A stretch of DNA of 64,000 nt, from assembly GCA_028023455.1 (NCBI GenBank), contig JAQFVV010006313.1:1680992-1744991 (forward strand), written 5' to 3'. A program made the translations under genes and the position numbers. The notes under the pieces were generated by a model. That model did not search any database. It worked only from the letters and a program-made list of their open reading frames with translations, and had not been told where the DNA came from. The DNA comes from Epiperipatus broadwayi. Its lineage: Eukaryota > Onychophora > Udeonychophora > Euonychophora > Peripatidae. Shown here in pieces: positions 44,421-57,710 of the stretch. Position 1 is the first letter of the stretch. Each line of letters opens with the position of its first letter.

Positions 44421-46897
44421 GTAATAATAAAAAAAAACAACAGCTGATATTAATAGTTTAAAGAGCTCCAATCAATTTATAATATTCAACTCATGAAGCT
44501 GTTGCAAATAGTTTTATAAATAAATGTTACTACATAAAAGCTTTTATGAAATTTAAATAACATCTTTGGGTAAGTGAAACAGACAAACATTTAAATTACA
44601 TATAACAATGGAATCCTTTATTTTATTCACATCAGTTGAAACATAAACAATATGTGTGCTATATTCACACATTCTTGCATTTTACTGCATGGACACATAC
44701 TTTTAAAGATAAAATAAAAGCTCTGGAACAAAGAAAAATATGCATGCATAATACAAATATTTATATAAGTAAAATTTTATTATTTCTGTGAAAGTTTTTT
44801 TTAAAAGTTCTTGTGTAGAAGTTTTTTTTTTAGATTTTATAATCAGTGAAGCTTAACATACTTAATGGCTGAATTATCTCTAGGTGATGATTTATTCATA
44901 TTAAATCAATTGCATGTATAATTTGTAAAATGATGCAATTTTCCAGGTAAGTTTTATTTAATTCCTGTAAGTTGAAAGCAATGTCTCTCAAGGAATTCTG
45001 GTATAGTTGTGATCAAATGGCTTATTATATAATGGAATAAATTTATTTCATAATTTCTATTATACTTCATTATCAACATTTTGAAATAAAGGTGATAAAT
45101 AAAATTATTTTATAATCCATGTGCAAACCTCTAACTGCATGTAAAACTTGATTATCAGATTTATAGGCAGAAATTGGAAGGATCAAAGGCATTATAAGCT
45201 GCAGATTTAGTTTGCACATAAGTAAATTTTATTCTATAATACCCATTTTAGCTATCATTTCTTGTCTCATAGTTTCACATAATATTGTTACAGGGATTCT
45301 AGAATATATTATCTACTAAAACCTTTACATAAATTTTGGTATATTCATACGCACATTTAAAGTTAGTGTTTTAGAATCTCCAGAGATTAATAAAATGTAT
45401 ATCATTTAATATTTATAAAATAAATATAATAAATTTTCACTATTTATGTTTTTACTTAATAATCTTACATAAATTTACATACATAACAATTATCATTCAA
45501 CTTTTATTAATTAAGAACTAAATTATAACAATGTTTTTTTTTTTTAAACATTTGTTAATAGTTTGGAATATTTTGAAAATAAATTTGTGAAATAAATCAT
45601 TGTGTCCTTTTATTTAGGTTCCTGTATTGAATCATCCAAAATTTTAAATCATAATAATGTATCTGGCATGAAAATTTTAATGAGTGACTTTCAATAAAGA
45701 CTGTTCTGGATGCACTAGGAAATTGATTGAGTGGAGATGAGGTTTCAAACCCAGTGTAGGTTTGAAACTAGGGATAAAATAACAAATTAAAAATATTGTT
45801 ATTAATTGGGAGATAAATATTGCTATTTGCTTCAAACCCAGGAAAATTCAAGAAAAAATAAGCTTTTGCTTTTATTTTATTCATGTTTTTGAAAAATCTT
45901 CTTTGAAAATGATGCACAAATTATTTATAAGTAAACCAAAAAGTTGATAATGTTTATATTTCGTGCGCTATTCTTATTATCCAGCAGAACAAGATTGTGC
46001 TTGTAAAGTAAAATATCAAGGAAAAAAAATAATTCGAGATAATTTTGAAAACAAGTGTTATGTATGATATATGTATTAAATAAATTTAAAAGTCATTTTT
46101 GAATCGTCTAACTTTTAATAAAAATAAATAATTGCGTGATTTTATTCTCAATTCTTTATTAAGAAATAAACACTCATCGGCTGATTTTTTTCCTAGCGTT
46201 AAACTTGTGTAATGATAGTAATAGAAAAATTACAAATTCATTAAAATGTTAAGGATATCATATTTATAAATGGATAAATTCTGTTAATTTTGCTAAGCAT
46301 ATAATGCTTTGCTAATAAAATGGAACAAAATAGATATTTACTTTTAAAGTTTTATTGTGAAATATACGTCGTCATTGTAATAATATTTTAAAATATTTAA
46401 AATGCCAGATTATTTAAAGATTGTTACAAATCATATCATGGAGGAAAAAAAATAAAAGTAATAAAGAATTTTAAAAAGTCAAATTATGTTAATTGCAATA
46501 AAATTATGAAGTCTTTTTTTTTTTCAACGAAATCATCTGGATTAAAATGTAAATAAACTAATTGTAGGTATAACCCACTTCAACGTTTAAATCTTGTCTC
46601 ACTATATAATACTGAATAAATCAATAAATGTATATAAAAAAATTGTTGTGGAGACTACAATAACCTATACCGTATTAAGGAAAATGATCTCCAGAAAAAA
46701 GGATATCTGATTTTAATTGTGATACACTTGAAGATCTGTGAATATTGCCTTAGTATGTTAGCATCAAACAGGATAATAAAATATATATGCGTCATCTGAA
46801 ATGTTCACTCATTATAATATCAGTGCCTATTATTTTAGCTCACCAGAATAAAATAAACTTTATTAACAGGATAAACTCTGATAGTAGAAAACGTTTG
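44421..46897. other. AT-rich DNA, no gene recognised
   Basis: No supportable feature. The block TTCAAACCCA/TTGAAACT near 45,750-45,840 is a minor local repeat. Confidence 0.45.
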
Positions 46898-47157
<260 letters not shown>

Positions 47158-47339
47158 TGCTGTGTTATGTATATTATTTATGTAATGTGTTATTTGGGAA
47201 TTTTGTTTTTTCAAACATATATGTTTTATTGTGTCATGAAAAATATATATACATTGAGTTAAAGAAGAAAATGTGTAAAATATATACATCTATTACATGT
47301 ATTTTATTTGTTTTTTTAGTTAGGAAAAAAACATGAGTT

Positions 47340-47366
47340 TATATATATATATATATATATATATGA

Positions 47367-47406
<40 letters not shown>
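47340..47406. repeat. (TA)n microsatellite, interrupted
   Basis: Two TA runs separated by GAG near 47,364. Confidence 0.97.
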
Positions 47407-47410
<4 letters not shown>

Positions 47411-50349
47411 TATCTAGAGAGAGTTGAGAGAGATCTTTACTTTTCTCATATTTTAAAACAGATTTTAATGTATTTTATTAAAGGTAAACAAACAAAGATT
47501 TTGTCAAAGATACTAGAATAGCCAGATTATTTTCTTATATAAAAAAAATTTATATAAATCTTTTTCATTTCATAATTTTGTATAGAAATGAACTTGTCCA
47601 CTTTGAATACAAATGCAGGTTTGATCTTTATTGCTTAAATATGTTGTGCTCTCTTTAACAAAAGTATAGTTGTCATTGTAAATAATTAATGATCATTTGA
47701 TATCTATATTTTGGTTTGTCTATTGATATATTAATGGTTCTGCATTGTGATATGGAGTATGTATATCTCCACTGATATTGTTGGTATTGTTTTACTTTGC
47801 TATAATATTGAGAATGATTAGTGACAGTTTTTAGCTGATGGGATGTTCCAATAGAATGGCATCCAATAGATTAAGATTAATATTGAGCATTGGGCTGATG
47901 GAAAATCACCTATTGCTAATCCCATGAGAGGAAAGATTGGTAGAGGCTAAGTAATAATTAATGCTCTTCAGCATAAATAATCCTAAAAGAAAAGATATCC
48001 ATAGTCTGAATTCTATTTATTTTCATGATGAGGCAAAGCCCACGCATGCGTATACCCATAGAAAGGTAGGAGAATTAGATACAACTGTCATGTTGTTTTA
48101 TAGAGCCTCCCTTTTTAGTGTTAAATCCCTCATGATGATATAGAGTTAGTTTTTCCACCATGTATGGAGAAGTATAGTAGTTCAAAAATCATATAGCAAT
48201 TATAAAATTGTTAGATTTAAGAACACTGATTTATCTGTAGTATTAGCTTAATTGTTATAGTGTTTTATTATGTTGTAGGATCATTATCAGTTATAGACAG
48301 ATCAAACTAAGATCTATTAATAATTGTAGAACTTATAGATGTAAAAGCAAGATATGCACATTGACAGTGTGGATTCATTTTCATCAAATAATTATTTGAC
48401 AATAGATTGCTAAGATCAGAAGTATTCAATAATTAAGTTGTGGACATAGGTAATGTTGTAGTGAGATCTAAGTGTATTTGACTTTTGATGTTTATTCTTA
48501 CTTTGATGTACCAAACCTATTCATTTCAAATTTGAATAAGTTATTAATTGCACAGAATATGATAATTGCCTTTATCATATTCTGAGAAAAAAAGGGCTTT
48601 AGGAGAATGCAATACTTTATAATTTGTTTTGAATTCTAAATTTAAACTTGGTACATATCCTAAAGTTCTAAATATACTGTTAGTTGTAATTTAAGTGCTA
48701 GTCAGCTTAAATAAGTTTCATTATCTTATTCTTTAAAATAGGCTAAAGAGTAATAAATTATATTTTGAATATCATTTTATAAGCAGATTGTATCATTTGC
48801 TGAGTATATAGACAATGAGGTACCAGGTATTGTCCTATCCATAAGTTATTTTAATATATTAGCTTTGTTTCATGCCATGTCTGTGAATTAAAAAATTGTA
48901 AATATTGTAAATAAAGTTTGCTGTATTTAAAAATTTATTTAGTTGCCTGTAGTCTTATTGCTAATTACCACATATATACACTATTATTGTTATTGCTATT
49001 GACCTATCAGAAGATTATAAATTGAAATCATCATTGACTAATATATTGCTATTAACTATATTATGCTATATCATAATAATTTTGGTAAGCCTTACAATTT
49101 ATTAGTACATCTAATGCATCATCACACAATAATCAAAATGTTAATAACTTAGAGTGCAGATTATTTTAAGTAATAGATTAAAAAATAAGCATAATATTGA
49201 TTTGAATGATTTAGTTAAATCGCAGAGGTATCATTCACTGATCTTGATCACATGGTTTATAATTATTTGAGAAAAGGAATTTGGTAAGTTATTGTATTTA
49301 TTTATTAAAAATGTATTCCTATTTTTAAATATTAAAGTTATAAGAGTTATTGTCATAAAGTTTATGTTTGGGTAGTGGTAAAATCCCTCTTACTGACCCA
49401 AATATATTTTGTATAATGATTTTGAGTGTTAGAATCCTGAGAAAAATTAGTTGTTAAGTTTCAAGGTAGAATTTGAATTTGTAATAAATTTTATATCTAG
49501 TTAATTATTATAGTTGGACTTGAAATAGATTACTTTCACTATTTTATGAAAGTCAATTAAACTTTAAGGTATAAATTATATTTTTTTTGTTGTAAAAAGT
49601 ATAGTTTGTTTTAACTTCATGATAAATATTCTGGTTGTGTCAAGCTTGAAATCCCTATTTTTATTTAACTTATCTTTTTACCATTTAATTCCATATTAGT
49701 TTATAGTTTAAGATTTCAGTATCCTTCATTAACATTATTCTTCAACTTCATCTTGATCAATTCTTTTATTTATTCCTTCTCATTTGACATTAATTCATTA
49801 TCATAATTGATTAATCATACATTAACTTTTATTCTTTTATCATCTTAACTATTCATTAACTCTTAGTCTATCATCATCTTAATCAGTCATTATTCCCATA
49901 CATCTTCAGTCTTTTCTCTTCATTCTTAGATTCATTTCATTCCACTATTTAATTATCACTTCTTTCTATCATCCATTTAGTCATCTACATCATAATTTAC
50001 TTATCATTTTATTTATAAGTTTAATTTCATAATCATTTCAGACATATAATTATTAGTTATTTATTAGTTTGCTGAATATCAAATTTAACTCATCAACTTT
50101 TGTTTGTATGGATTTCAAAGCTGGTTTGACCAGAAATTATTATCTTTATTAATCACTTTGTGATCTTCTTTGGATCTATAGTTTCATGCTAGTTTTATTC
50201 AATACAGAAATCATCTCGTTAGTTTTACATTTTTGTTTCGTCATGCTTATATTCTTGATAATGAGAGTATAATAGGTTACATAGGAGAATTTAGTCACTA
50301 AAATGTACGGAATGATTTGTTGATGACCAGCTAGATCAGGGAGAAGGTT

Positions 50350-50350
<1 letters not shown>
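47407..50350. other. AT-rich DNA, no gene recognised
   Basis: From about 49,670 to 50,060 the plus strand becomes pyrimidine-rich (TTCATT, ATCATC, TCTTAATC words), similar in style to the tract at 8.66-9.06 kb. The short ORF at 47,961-48,143 has no recognised domain. Confidence 0.45.

Positions 50351-50441
<91 letters not shown>
50351..50441. repeat. (TA)n microsatellite
   Basis: About 91 bp of pure AT dinucleotide. The ORF reading Tyr-Ile across it is an artefact. Confidence 0.98.
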
Positions 50442-50445
<4 letters not shown>

Positions 50446-50509
50446 AAGATTGGATAGTTCAAATCTCACAATTGATTTTGATATTTATAAACAAAAGAAA
50501 AAAGGAGAA

Positions 50510-51910
50510 TTTTTTTTTTATAATTGTAAGGTTCCGAATTATTTATTATTAATGAATAATAAACATCTTTAATCAGTTGGATATATATTCATTTATATAA
50601 TTAAATATTTAATGTAGTTTGCAATATCTTTTAATATGTAGCAGTAGAAAATGTTTCAATTTTTAAGTTTCACTTATCTTTTTATTTTTACTTTTTGTTG
50701 TTTCTTTGACACTTCCAAAGTTAATATTCTTTTATGGTTGTTAAGAGGGCAATGGTAATAATTAATAAAAGATAGATGAGATATATGAAAATTATATTAG
50801 GGATAGTGTTATTAACACAAAAAGTTAAAAATATATGTGTGGATTTATTTGTTTGTAAAAAATGATTTGTGATTTATGTATGTGTATTTTATTTTATTTG
50901 TATTTTAAAGTATTCATATTTTTTAGTTATCCAAATTATTGTTTTTAATTAATGTCAACAGTACAATGTAAAATATTTGAAGTGAAAGTTTAAAGGATTA
51001 TGATCAATGCATACATGGAGTTAATGATTAACAATAACAGTTGAACTGAATATTCTTTGAAAGGCTAATCTAATTTACTATGGAAATCCTTTACATAATA
51101 AAAGGAAAGGGCATAAAAAGCTCATGATTAACTTTTGTTACTTTTTCAGCATACAAAAGACTAGCAAAATTTTACTCTTACTAATTTTATTTACCTAAAA
51201 ATAAAAGAATTTCTATTTAAAGTGAACATGGATAAAACATATTTGAGTAAATAATGTCAGAGATTTGAGGCTTTAATCCCTCTTTGCCTATGTCTGCTAA
51301 TTTCACAAAATTAAAGACCATTAACAAGATGATTTTTTTTAAAAATTGTATGAAGCAAATAGCTGTCCTTGATATGAGAACAGAAACAACATGATGATGG
51401 GTGAAGCATTCTAATAATTCTGATAAATCTCATTAGTCTATCTCAGCATAATTTGCAGAAATGATATCTCAAAATCAACTTAAATTCTTCAAATCACTTA
51501 AATTCTTCAAAGATTTATGTATTCATCAATAAAAGTCTTTATCAGCCATATTAATGGTGTCAAGCCAAGGTCAAACAATAATTGTTCATCTTATTAATAA
51601 AATAAGAGAATTATAAGGGAAAGTGATTGAATATAATTAATGTTAAAAATTATATATATTGTTTTTTTTTTTCTGTCAAATTGTTTTTATTCTTTAGTAT
51701 TTCATAAAAAGATTGAATCTCATTGGCAGGTATTATTATTATTATTTTTTTTTTGTAATTTATAATGCATACATTTATACCTAACATATAGTGTATATGT
51801 ATAATTTAATATAAATATGTTTAGTGGACTTTTTATCAGCATTTTTATTAACATGAAGATTACTTTAAATGTTAAAATTATGATATTTTTATTCTTATTG
51901 AAGCTAATAA
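50510..51910 (+). repeat. Long direct repeat, copy A (possible 5' LTR)
   Basis: Collinear with copy B at 53,035-54,705. Shared blocks in order include GAATTATTTATTATTA, TTTCAATTTTTAAGTTT, TTTCTTTGACAC, AATAAAAGGAAAGGGCA, AATCCCTCTTTGCCTAT, CTCAGCATAATTTGCAGAA and AACATGAAGA.TACTTTAAATG. A TG-start (TGTAAGGTTCC) lies near 50,526. A TGG (TGGCAGACAAAATAC) lies just past its end, where a primer-binding site would be, but this is not compelling. The layout suggests a long terminal repeat; a segmental duplication is the alternative. Confidence 0.5.
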
Positions 51911-52606
51911 TGGCAGACAAAATACAAGTTTTTTGATTTATGATAGTATGAATTTCAAAAATATGGTGTATTTTCTGAATGCTACAAATTATGTAAACTA
52001 TGAGTCTTTAATTCATAAGGAAGAGTGTAATCATAGTTTCATCTGGTACAAGAAAGCTATATTTTTAGCTGAGTTAGAGAGGAAATATTCTGATAAAAAT
52101 TCATAACACCATTATGATAGTATTGCCCTATTTTAAAAATATCTTATCTAGAGGAAATTGAAGAAAAATATAATGATAGAGTGTAAAAAAAATGGATAAT
52201 TAGAAGTAGTTATTCATAATAAAACTTTTATTTACTACAAAGAATTCATATTTTTAAATAGATTAAATGTTAACTGCATTATGCAAAAGTTATCTTAAAG
52301 GTGTAATGTTTTCAACTTATTTTTCAAGTGTCCAATCAGGTTCAAATTGGCAATTGTATGTCTCATGTTAATAATTTCCTCTATTTTTAAAGAAATTATC
52401 TATATCTTCAAGTTTTTAATTATTATGAAGGGATATTAGAACCCTGAATATTCCTTGTCTACTGAGTTATTATAATTAAACCAATTTATTATTTTTATAT
52501 TTGATAAAAAATACATATTTTCAAATTAATAAAATAGATTATTGATTCTAAACTTAAGAGACAAATTAATATTAGTTAATAATTTGGTTTTTGAATTAAG
52601 GTTGAA

Positions 52607-52912
52607 TTGAATCACCCTCAGGAATGTCAGTACAAAAAACTATTTAACATCTATGAGGGACTTTACAGGATAGAGAAAAATGTTGGAAATAATGTTTATA
52701 TGATTAATACACCAGATGTTCGGAAGGGGACAAAAACGCTTGAAGCTCAGAAACGATTAGCATTATATTATCTCGAACCTATCCTCATAGATTTTATTGG
52801 AGTTTTTTTAAGGAAATTAAAATATAATAATTTGAGTTTAATGATAATACTTGTGATATTGCTAAAAGTTATCCATGACAAGTTAATCAGGAAAAAGAAA
52901 ACGCTGAAATGA
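52607..52912 (+). pseudogene. Integrase C-terminal tail of a Ty3-type retrotransposon
   Basis: The segment KKLFNIYEGLYRIEKNVGNN then VYMINTPD resembles the C-terminal end of Ty3/gypsy integrases, where a YEGPYRI...NNVY(L/M)I block precedes the 3' LTR. The later half is a decayed extension. The catalytic integrase core, RT and gag are not found in the 700 bp upstream, which is AT-rich and full of stops, so the element has lost its internal region. Its position about 120 bp before copy B of the direct repeat fits the end of pol next to a 3' LTR. Confidence 0.5.
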
Positions 52913-53479
52913 TTTACTTAAAGGATTCAAGTGATTATTTCGTTGAATATAATAAAGTTAAGAGTTATGTTCAGCGTCTAATTGTTAGTCAGTTAATTAT
53001 GATATTGAAAAAAGAAAAAAGAGTTGAAAGAAAGCATAATTTTTTTATACTCATAAGGTCAGAATTATTTATTATTAAAGGTTAATAAACATATTTTATT
53101 CAGTTTGATATATATTCATTTATATCGTTATATATTTAATGTGCCTTGCAATATCATTTTATTTATAACTGTAGAAAACATTTCAATTTTTAAGTTTGAA
53201 CTCATCTTTTTATTTTTGTTATTTTTATTTTTTATTGTTTCTTTGACACGTTCAAGATTAATATTTCTTTACAGTTGTTAAGGCGGCAATGATAATAATG
53301 AATCTAAGGTATATGAAAGAATTATATGAAAATATATCAGGAATAGTGTTAATAAAATGAAAAGTTAAACGTGTACATATGAATTTATTTATTTGTAAAA
53401 AAAAAAAAGATTTGTGATTTATTTATGTATATTTTATTGTTTTTTATTTTTATATTTTAAACAGATCAAATTTTTGTTA

Positions 53480-53649
53480 ATTATCTGTATTACTAAAGAG
53501 TATACGAACACAGACTTTTAAGCTCCAGTCACCTATCTACTTCATCTTATATAACCGGTACATATAAAAGTCTATGTTTAAATTCTCTTTAATTACATCT
53601 AAGGATCAGTATAGTGCAATATAGTTGGATTTAAATATTATCTGTATTA
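53480..53649. mobile_element. 144-bp insertion with 13-bp target-site duplication
   Basis: ATTATCTGTATTA is present at 53,480-53,492 and again at 53,637-53,649. The 144 bp between them is absent from the homologous place in copy A. The insert contains AGACTTTTA and TAAAAGTCT as an internal inverted pair. No coding capacity. The 13-bp duplication length matches that of the SINE at 32.1 kb, suggesting LINE-type insertion of a small non-autonomous element, but I do not recognise the sequence. Confidence 0.65.
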
Positions 53650-54436
53650 TTATTTTTTATTATTAATATCTACAATGCAATGTAAATTATTTGAAAAGAA
53701 AATTAAGAGAATTAATTTCAATTCATGCAAAGAACTGTTGATTAACAATAAGAGTTGAACTAAATATTCCTTGAGAGGCTATAAATCCAAATTACTTGGG
53801 AGAACAACTATGTAATAAAAGGAAAGGGCAAGTGAATATCATGTATTACTATTATTATTTTTTGGCACATAGAGGGCTAGTAACATTTTATTTTTTGCTA
53901 ATTTTGCCTTACTTACCTAAAAATAAAAGAAATTTTATTTGAAATGAACATAGATAAGAAAATACATGAGTAAAAAATGCTAACAGAGTTCTTAATCCCT
54001 CTTTGCCTATATCTAATGGTTTTCACCAAATAAAGACCCTTAACAAATTTTCACATATAAAAAAAATGTATTAAGCAACTAGATATGTTACACTATAATG
54101 AGAAAACCATTTCAATAATTCTAGTTAAACTTCTTAGTCCACCTCAGCATAATTTGCAGAATTAGTAATATTTCAAAATCTAATTCAAAATCTTCAAATA
54201 TTCATGCAATCATCAATAGAAGAATTCATCAACTATATGAACAGGGTCAAACTTAGGTCAAAGCAGAGATTATTCACATAACTGTTCAGTTTATTAATAA
54301 AATAAAAAAATTACAAGAGAAGGTTGATAAAATATAATTAATGTTTAAAACTGATGTGTATACACATTTGTTATTATTTTGGCTATCATATGTTTTTCTA
54401 TTCTTTAGTATTTCATGAAGACTGAAGCTTATTAAC

Positions 54437-54548
<112 letters not shown>

Positions 54549-54705
54549 TTTAAGAAAGTATAATGCATACATATATATTTAACTTAGGGTGTATATGAAT
54601 AATATAATACAAATGTGTTAGGTTATCTTTTTATAACATTTTTTGTTAACATGAAGACTACTTTAAATGCTAAAATTTTGATATTATTAATCTTTTTGAA
54701 GTATA

Positions 54706-55034
54706 TATGTTTACTTCTTTGTAACTTGGGATTATTCTAATCATAATTATGAGGTATGTTTGAAGGGTTGATTTTCTAGTATAATATTTAATATATTAGT
54801 ATGTATGCACAATCCTAAAAACCTATATAGTGTTTATAATTCTTTATTATAAAAAAGTTACCTACCAGAACCACTATAATGTGATGATAGATTTTATGAT
54901 GTTAAGTGTAATAATATAAATAAATGTAGTAGTGCTTTTGCCATATTTAAAGAATTTTTGCTAAATAATAGGGATTATTTTACCACATTATTCACATTTG
55001 AGTATTGCAGAATTAATAAGAGTAGTTCAAAGGA

Positions 55035-55090
<56 letters not shown>

Positions 55091-55322
55091 TAAAAATAAT
55101 TATGTTATTTTTTTTACTTGAAAAATTAGTGTAATTCTACCAAAAGAATGAATTTTTGATATCTAACTATTTGGATGCTAGCATGTCTTATTTAGTCATA
55201 TGACAGTACTGATCTTTATTTAGCATAAATCCAATTTAAACAAATATATCTGTATCAAATGTACTCAACATGATATTGAATACATATTCTTGCTTTGTTA
55301 TTTTATGTTATTGTTGCCAAGA

Positions 55323-55362
<40 letters not shown>

Positions 55363-55366
55363 TTGG

Positions 55367-55404
<38 letters not shown>

Positions 55405-56184
55405 CCAATTGTTTTATTTAAAGTTTGACTTCATTCAATTTTTATTTATTTATTTTGGAATCGCATCGCTTATCTGTAGTATGAATCATAGTACAATACT
55501 TGATTTTGAATGATATAATTATTTTACTTTGAGAATATTGAAATATTATTGATTAATAGTTCAAACTTTAATAAACATCAATTAAGATACCAAATAAAAT
55601 CTTTATATTTGGTTGGTTTCTAAATATAGTTTAGATTAAATAAAATATTCCATTTGCTTCTATTTTATATTTAGCAAGTGATCAAGTCTCATTAGTGAAT
55701 TTTAATCTTAAACCCTGAAAATAAATAATTACAGTATAGAGAAATAATAAAAAATTGGACATTTTCTTTGCATTATTATTCCGAGTTTGACTTGTTTATT
55801 TGCAATATCTTATTTCAAAAGCTAATATAATTCCATATCAAATAGAATTAGAGTTTAACCTATAAATGATAAACTTTCTTTGTCTTCATTTATTTATTAG
55901 TTAATTTAAAAGCCACCTTTTGTACAATTATTATTTTGGGTATAAATAACTTACAGGGTTTTTTAATAAGAATCTTTTATATCTTCTTTCAATTACACTT
56001 CACCGTACAATTCCATGAGGCAATTTGAAGAGTTGGCTTTTCCAGTATTCACTATTTACGATTTGGTGCCTCAATTCATGGGACATAAAGTCTCTCTCCT
56101 TGTCATCATTAGTACTATTACAATTTGGCATCTAAATAAGAAAGACATTATTCTCATCCCATTCCCAATCTCGTACTGTTATAA
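54706..56184. other. AT-rich DNA with CA/TA microsatellites
   Basis: (CA)n(TA)n at about 55,037-55,087. No gene recognised. The plus-strand ORF from 56,015 runs into the family A foldback and is not supported. Confidence 0.5.
55322..55409. repeat. Two adjacent AT-cored palindromes
   Basis: ATCTAATATA...TATATTAGAT (55,322-55,363) is followed directly by ATTGGTTCATATA...TATATGAACCAAT (about 55,362-55,409). Each has unique-sequence arms around a TA run, so these are true palindromes and not just TA repeats. Confidence 0.9.
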
Positions 56185-56328
56185 TATATATATATATATA
56201 TATATATTCACTAGATGGATCTTTACCAGATATATATATTCACTAGATGGATCTTTACCATTAGCTCTAAGCAAGCTTTGTTTTTATAAGTGCCGAAAGA
56301 GACAGAATTTAAAATCTCTATTGTTATC

Positions 56329-56384
56329 CCCACCTTCAGACCAGCTGGTTTCAAGATTATGGCTCATGTCAGTGGTGGTCTGGG
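56329..56384 (-). ncRNA. Hammerhead-like motif, family A foldback, left arm
   Basis: On the minus strand: ACCACCA, core CUGACAU, stem II GAGC-CAUAA-UCUU (partly paired), a consensus GAAAC, stem III ACCAGCUGGU, GUC, then UGAAGGUGGGG with partial stem I pairing. This copy keeps G12 of the core, unlike the plus-strand copies. Confidence 0.5.
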
Positions 56385-56729
56385 AGACTAAATTAGAACT
56401 AAAATAACAACTTAAAAATCAGAACTTATAAAACACATTTCTATCAATTTGAAAGCATGAAATAATCAGATGCATAATTGTAATCAAAATTAGCTTGACA
56501 AACTAGATAGCTATATTATTATAGGTGTACCTTTGAAGATTTTTGCAATGCTATATATTGCAGAGGCTATTACTATATGGTGGCACTGAGCTGAATTCAG
56601 ACCAATATAGCTATCTAGTTTGTCAAACTGGATTTGATGACCATATAATATCACGCTTTCAAATTGATAGAAACATGTTCTATAAGTGCTGACTTTTGAG
56701 TTGGTATTTTAGTTTTAGTTTTTAGTCTC

Positions 56730-56785
56730 CCAGCCCTCCACTGACATGTGCCACAACCTCAAAACCAGCTAGTCTGGAGGTGGTG
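56730..56785 (+). ncRNA. Hammerhead-like motif, family A foldback, right arm
   Basis: On the plus strand: stem I CCCUCCA pairing with UGGAGG, core CUGACAU, a weakened stem II (GUGC-CACAA-CCUC), AAAAC, stem III ACCAGCUAGU and GUC. Stem I is perfect while the core is off consensus. Confidence 0.5.
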
Positions 56786-56940
56786 ATAACGATAGAGAAT
56801 TTAAATTTTATCTCTTTCGGCATTTATAAAAACAAAGCTTGTTTAGAGGTATTGGTAAAGCTCCATCTAATGATCAGAAAATACAAGCTTAAAAACAAGT
56901 TACGAAATTTATAACTTGTTTTAATTATTATATATATAAT

Positions 56941-57606
56941 TTAAATCTATTTTAGTATCAATCAACTTTACTAGAATAACTTAAGACTATGACAGATAAA
57001 TTTATTAATTAGAAATAATAATAACAACAATAAAATTAAAGGTTTAGCACTGTATAAATACACATACATCATTCTGATTTTGATTTACAAATAGTAGAAA
57101 ATACATTATAACGGTGAAATTTACATTTATATCTATAAGCTCACAAACGTTCCTGTATAATACCACATAATTAACATGTTCTCATTGTCAATAAACTAAT
57201 AACAAATTCCATTTTAATAAGTCATACATAATGACTGATTTTATACATATGGGTATGTACTGGCATTTATATTCTAACAATATTTCATTTGCCAAGAATA
57301 AATTTTTTAAATCCATACATCCATATTATATTTTAACCAGTTTATAATCATTTAACATTTAAAGAATACATAAAATAAATGCACACATACATATGTATTC
57401 TAATATAAAATAACATATTTGGTAATAATTTTAAATATTATCATTTCCAAGTCATATTATATGGGTGTGATAATTATATTGGCATCAACATAGGATTTGG
57501 ATATTCTATCATCTCATTTTCAATGATATGGATGGCTGAAGTGTTGGAGAGTAGAGTAGATTGAAGCCTGTCCATTAAGGGTTGAAGTTTTGCTATCTTA
57601 ATTTAA
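56941..57606. other. No feature seen
   Basis: AT-rich intergenic DNA. Confidence 0.5.
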
Positions 57607-57617
57607 AGTGAGCACAG

Positions 57618-57651
<34 letters not shown>

Positions 57652-57710
57652 CTGTGCTCACTTATATATATATATATATATATTGCACCATCTACATATA
57701 GATGGTGCAA
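57607..57710. repeat. Two close perfect palindromes
   Basis: AGTGAGCACAGATT...AATCTGTGCTCACT (57,607-57,662) has 14-bp unique arms around a TA run. After a second TA run, TTGCACCATCT...AGATGGTGCAA (57,683-57,710) has 11-bp arms and a six-base loop. Both could extrude as cruciforms. Confidence 0.95.

Larger units (their letters stand above)
56185..56940. repeat. Family A head-to-head foldback element
   Basis: The left half, about 56,210-56,515, is a minus-oriented family A monomer and the right half, about 56,520-56,935, a plus-oriented one. The arms (for example AAGCAAGCTTTGTTTTTATA on the left, TATAAAAACAAAGCTTG on the right) can form a long hairpin. A 36-bp direct repeat (CACTAGATGGATCTTTACCA) lies at the left end. 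Both ends abut TA runs (56,185-56,208 and 56,930-56,940), as does the end of the array at 1.04 kb. The ORF at 56,015-56,407 is an artefact. Confidence 0.8.

Noticed and set aside
51905-51930. Primer-binding site after the possible LTR (TGGCAGACAAAATAC)
   Set aside because: No match to a known tRNA 3' end could be established by eye and the LTR end is not defined.
56015-56407. 130-residue ORF
   Set aside because: Crosses a TA run and the family A foldback; no domain.
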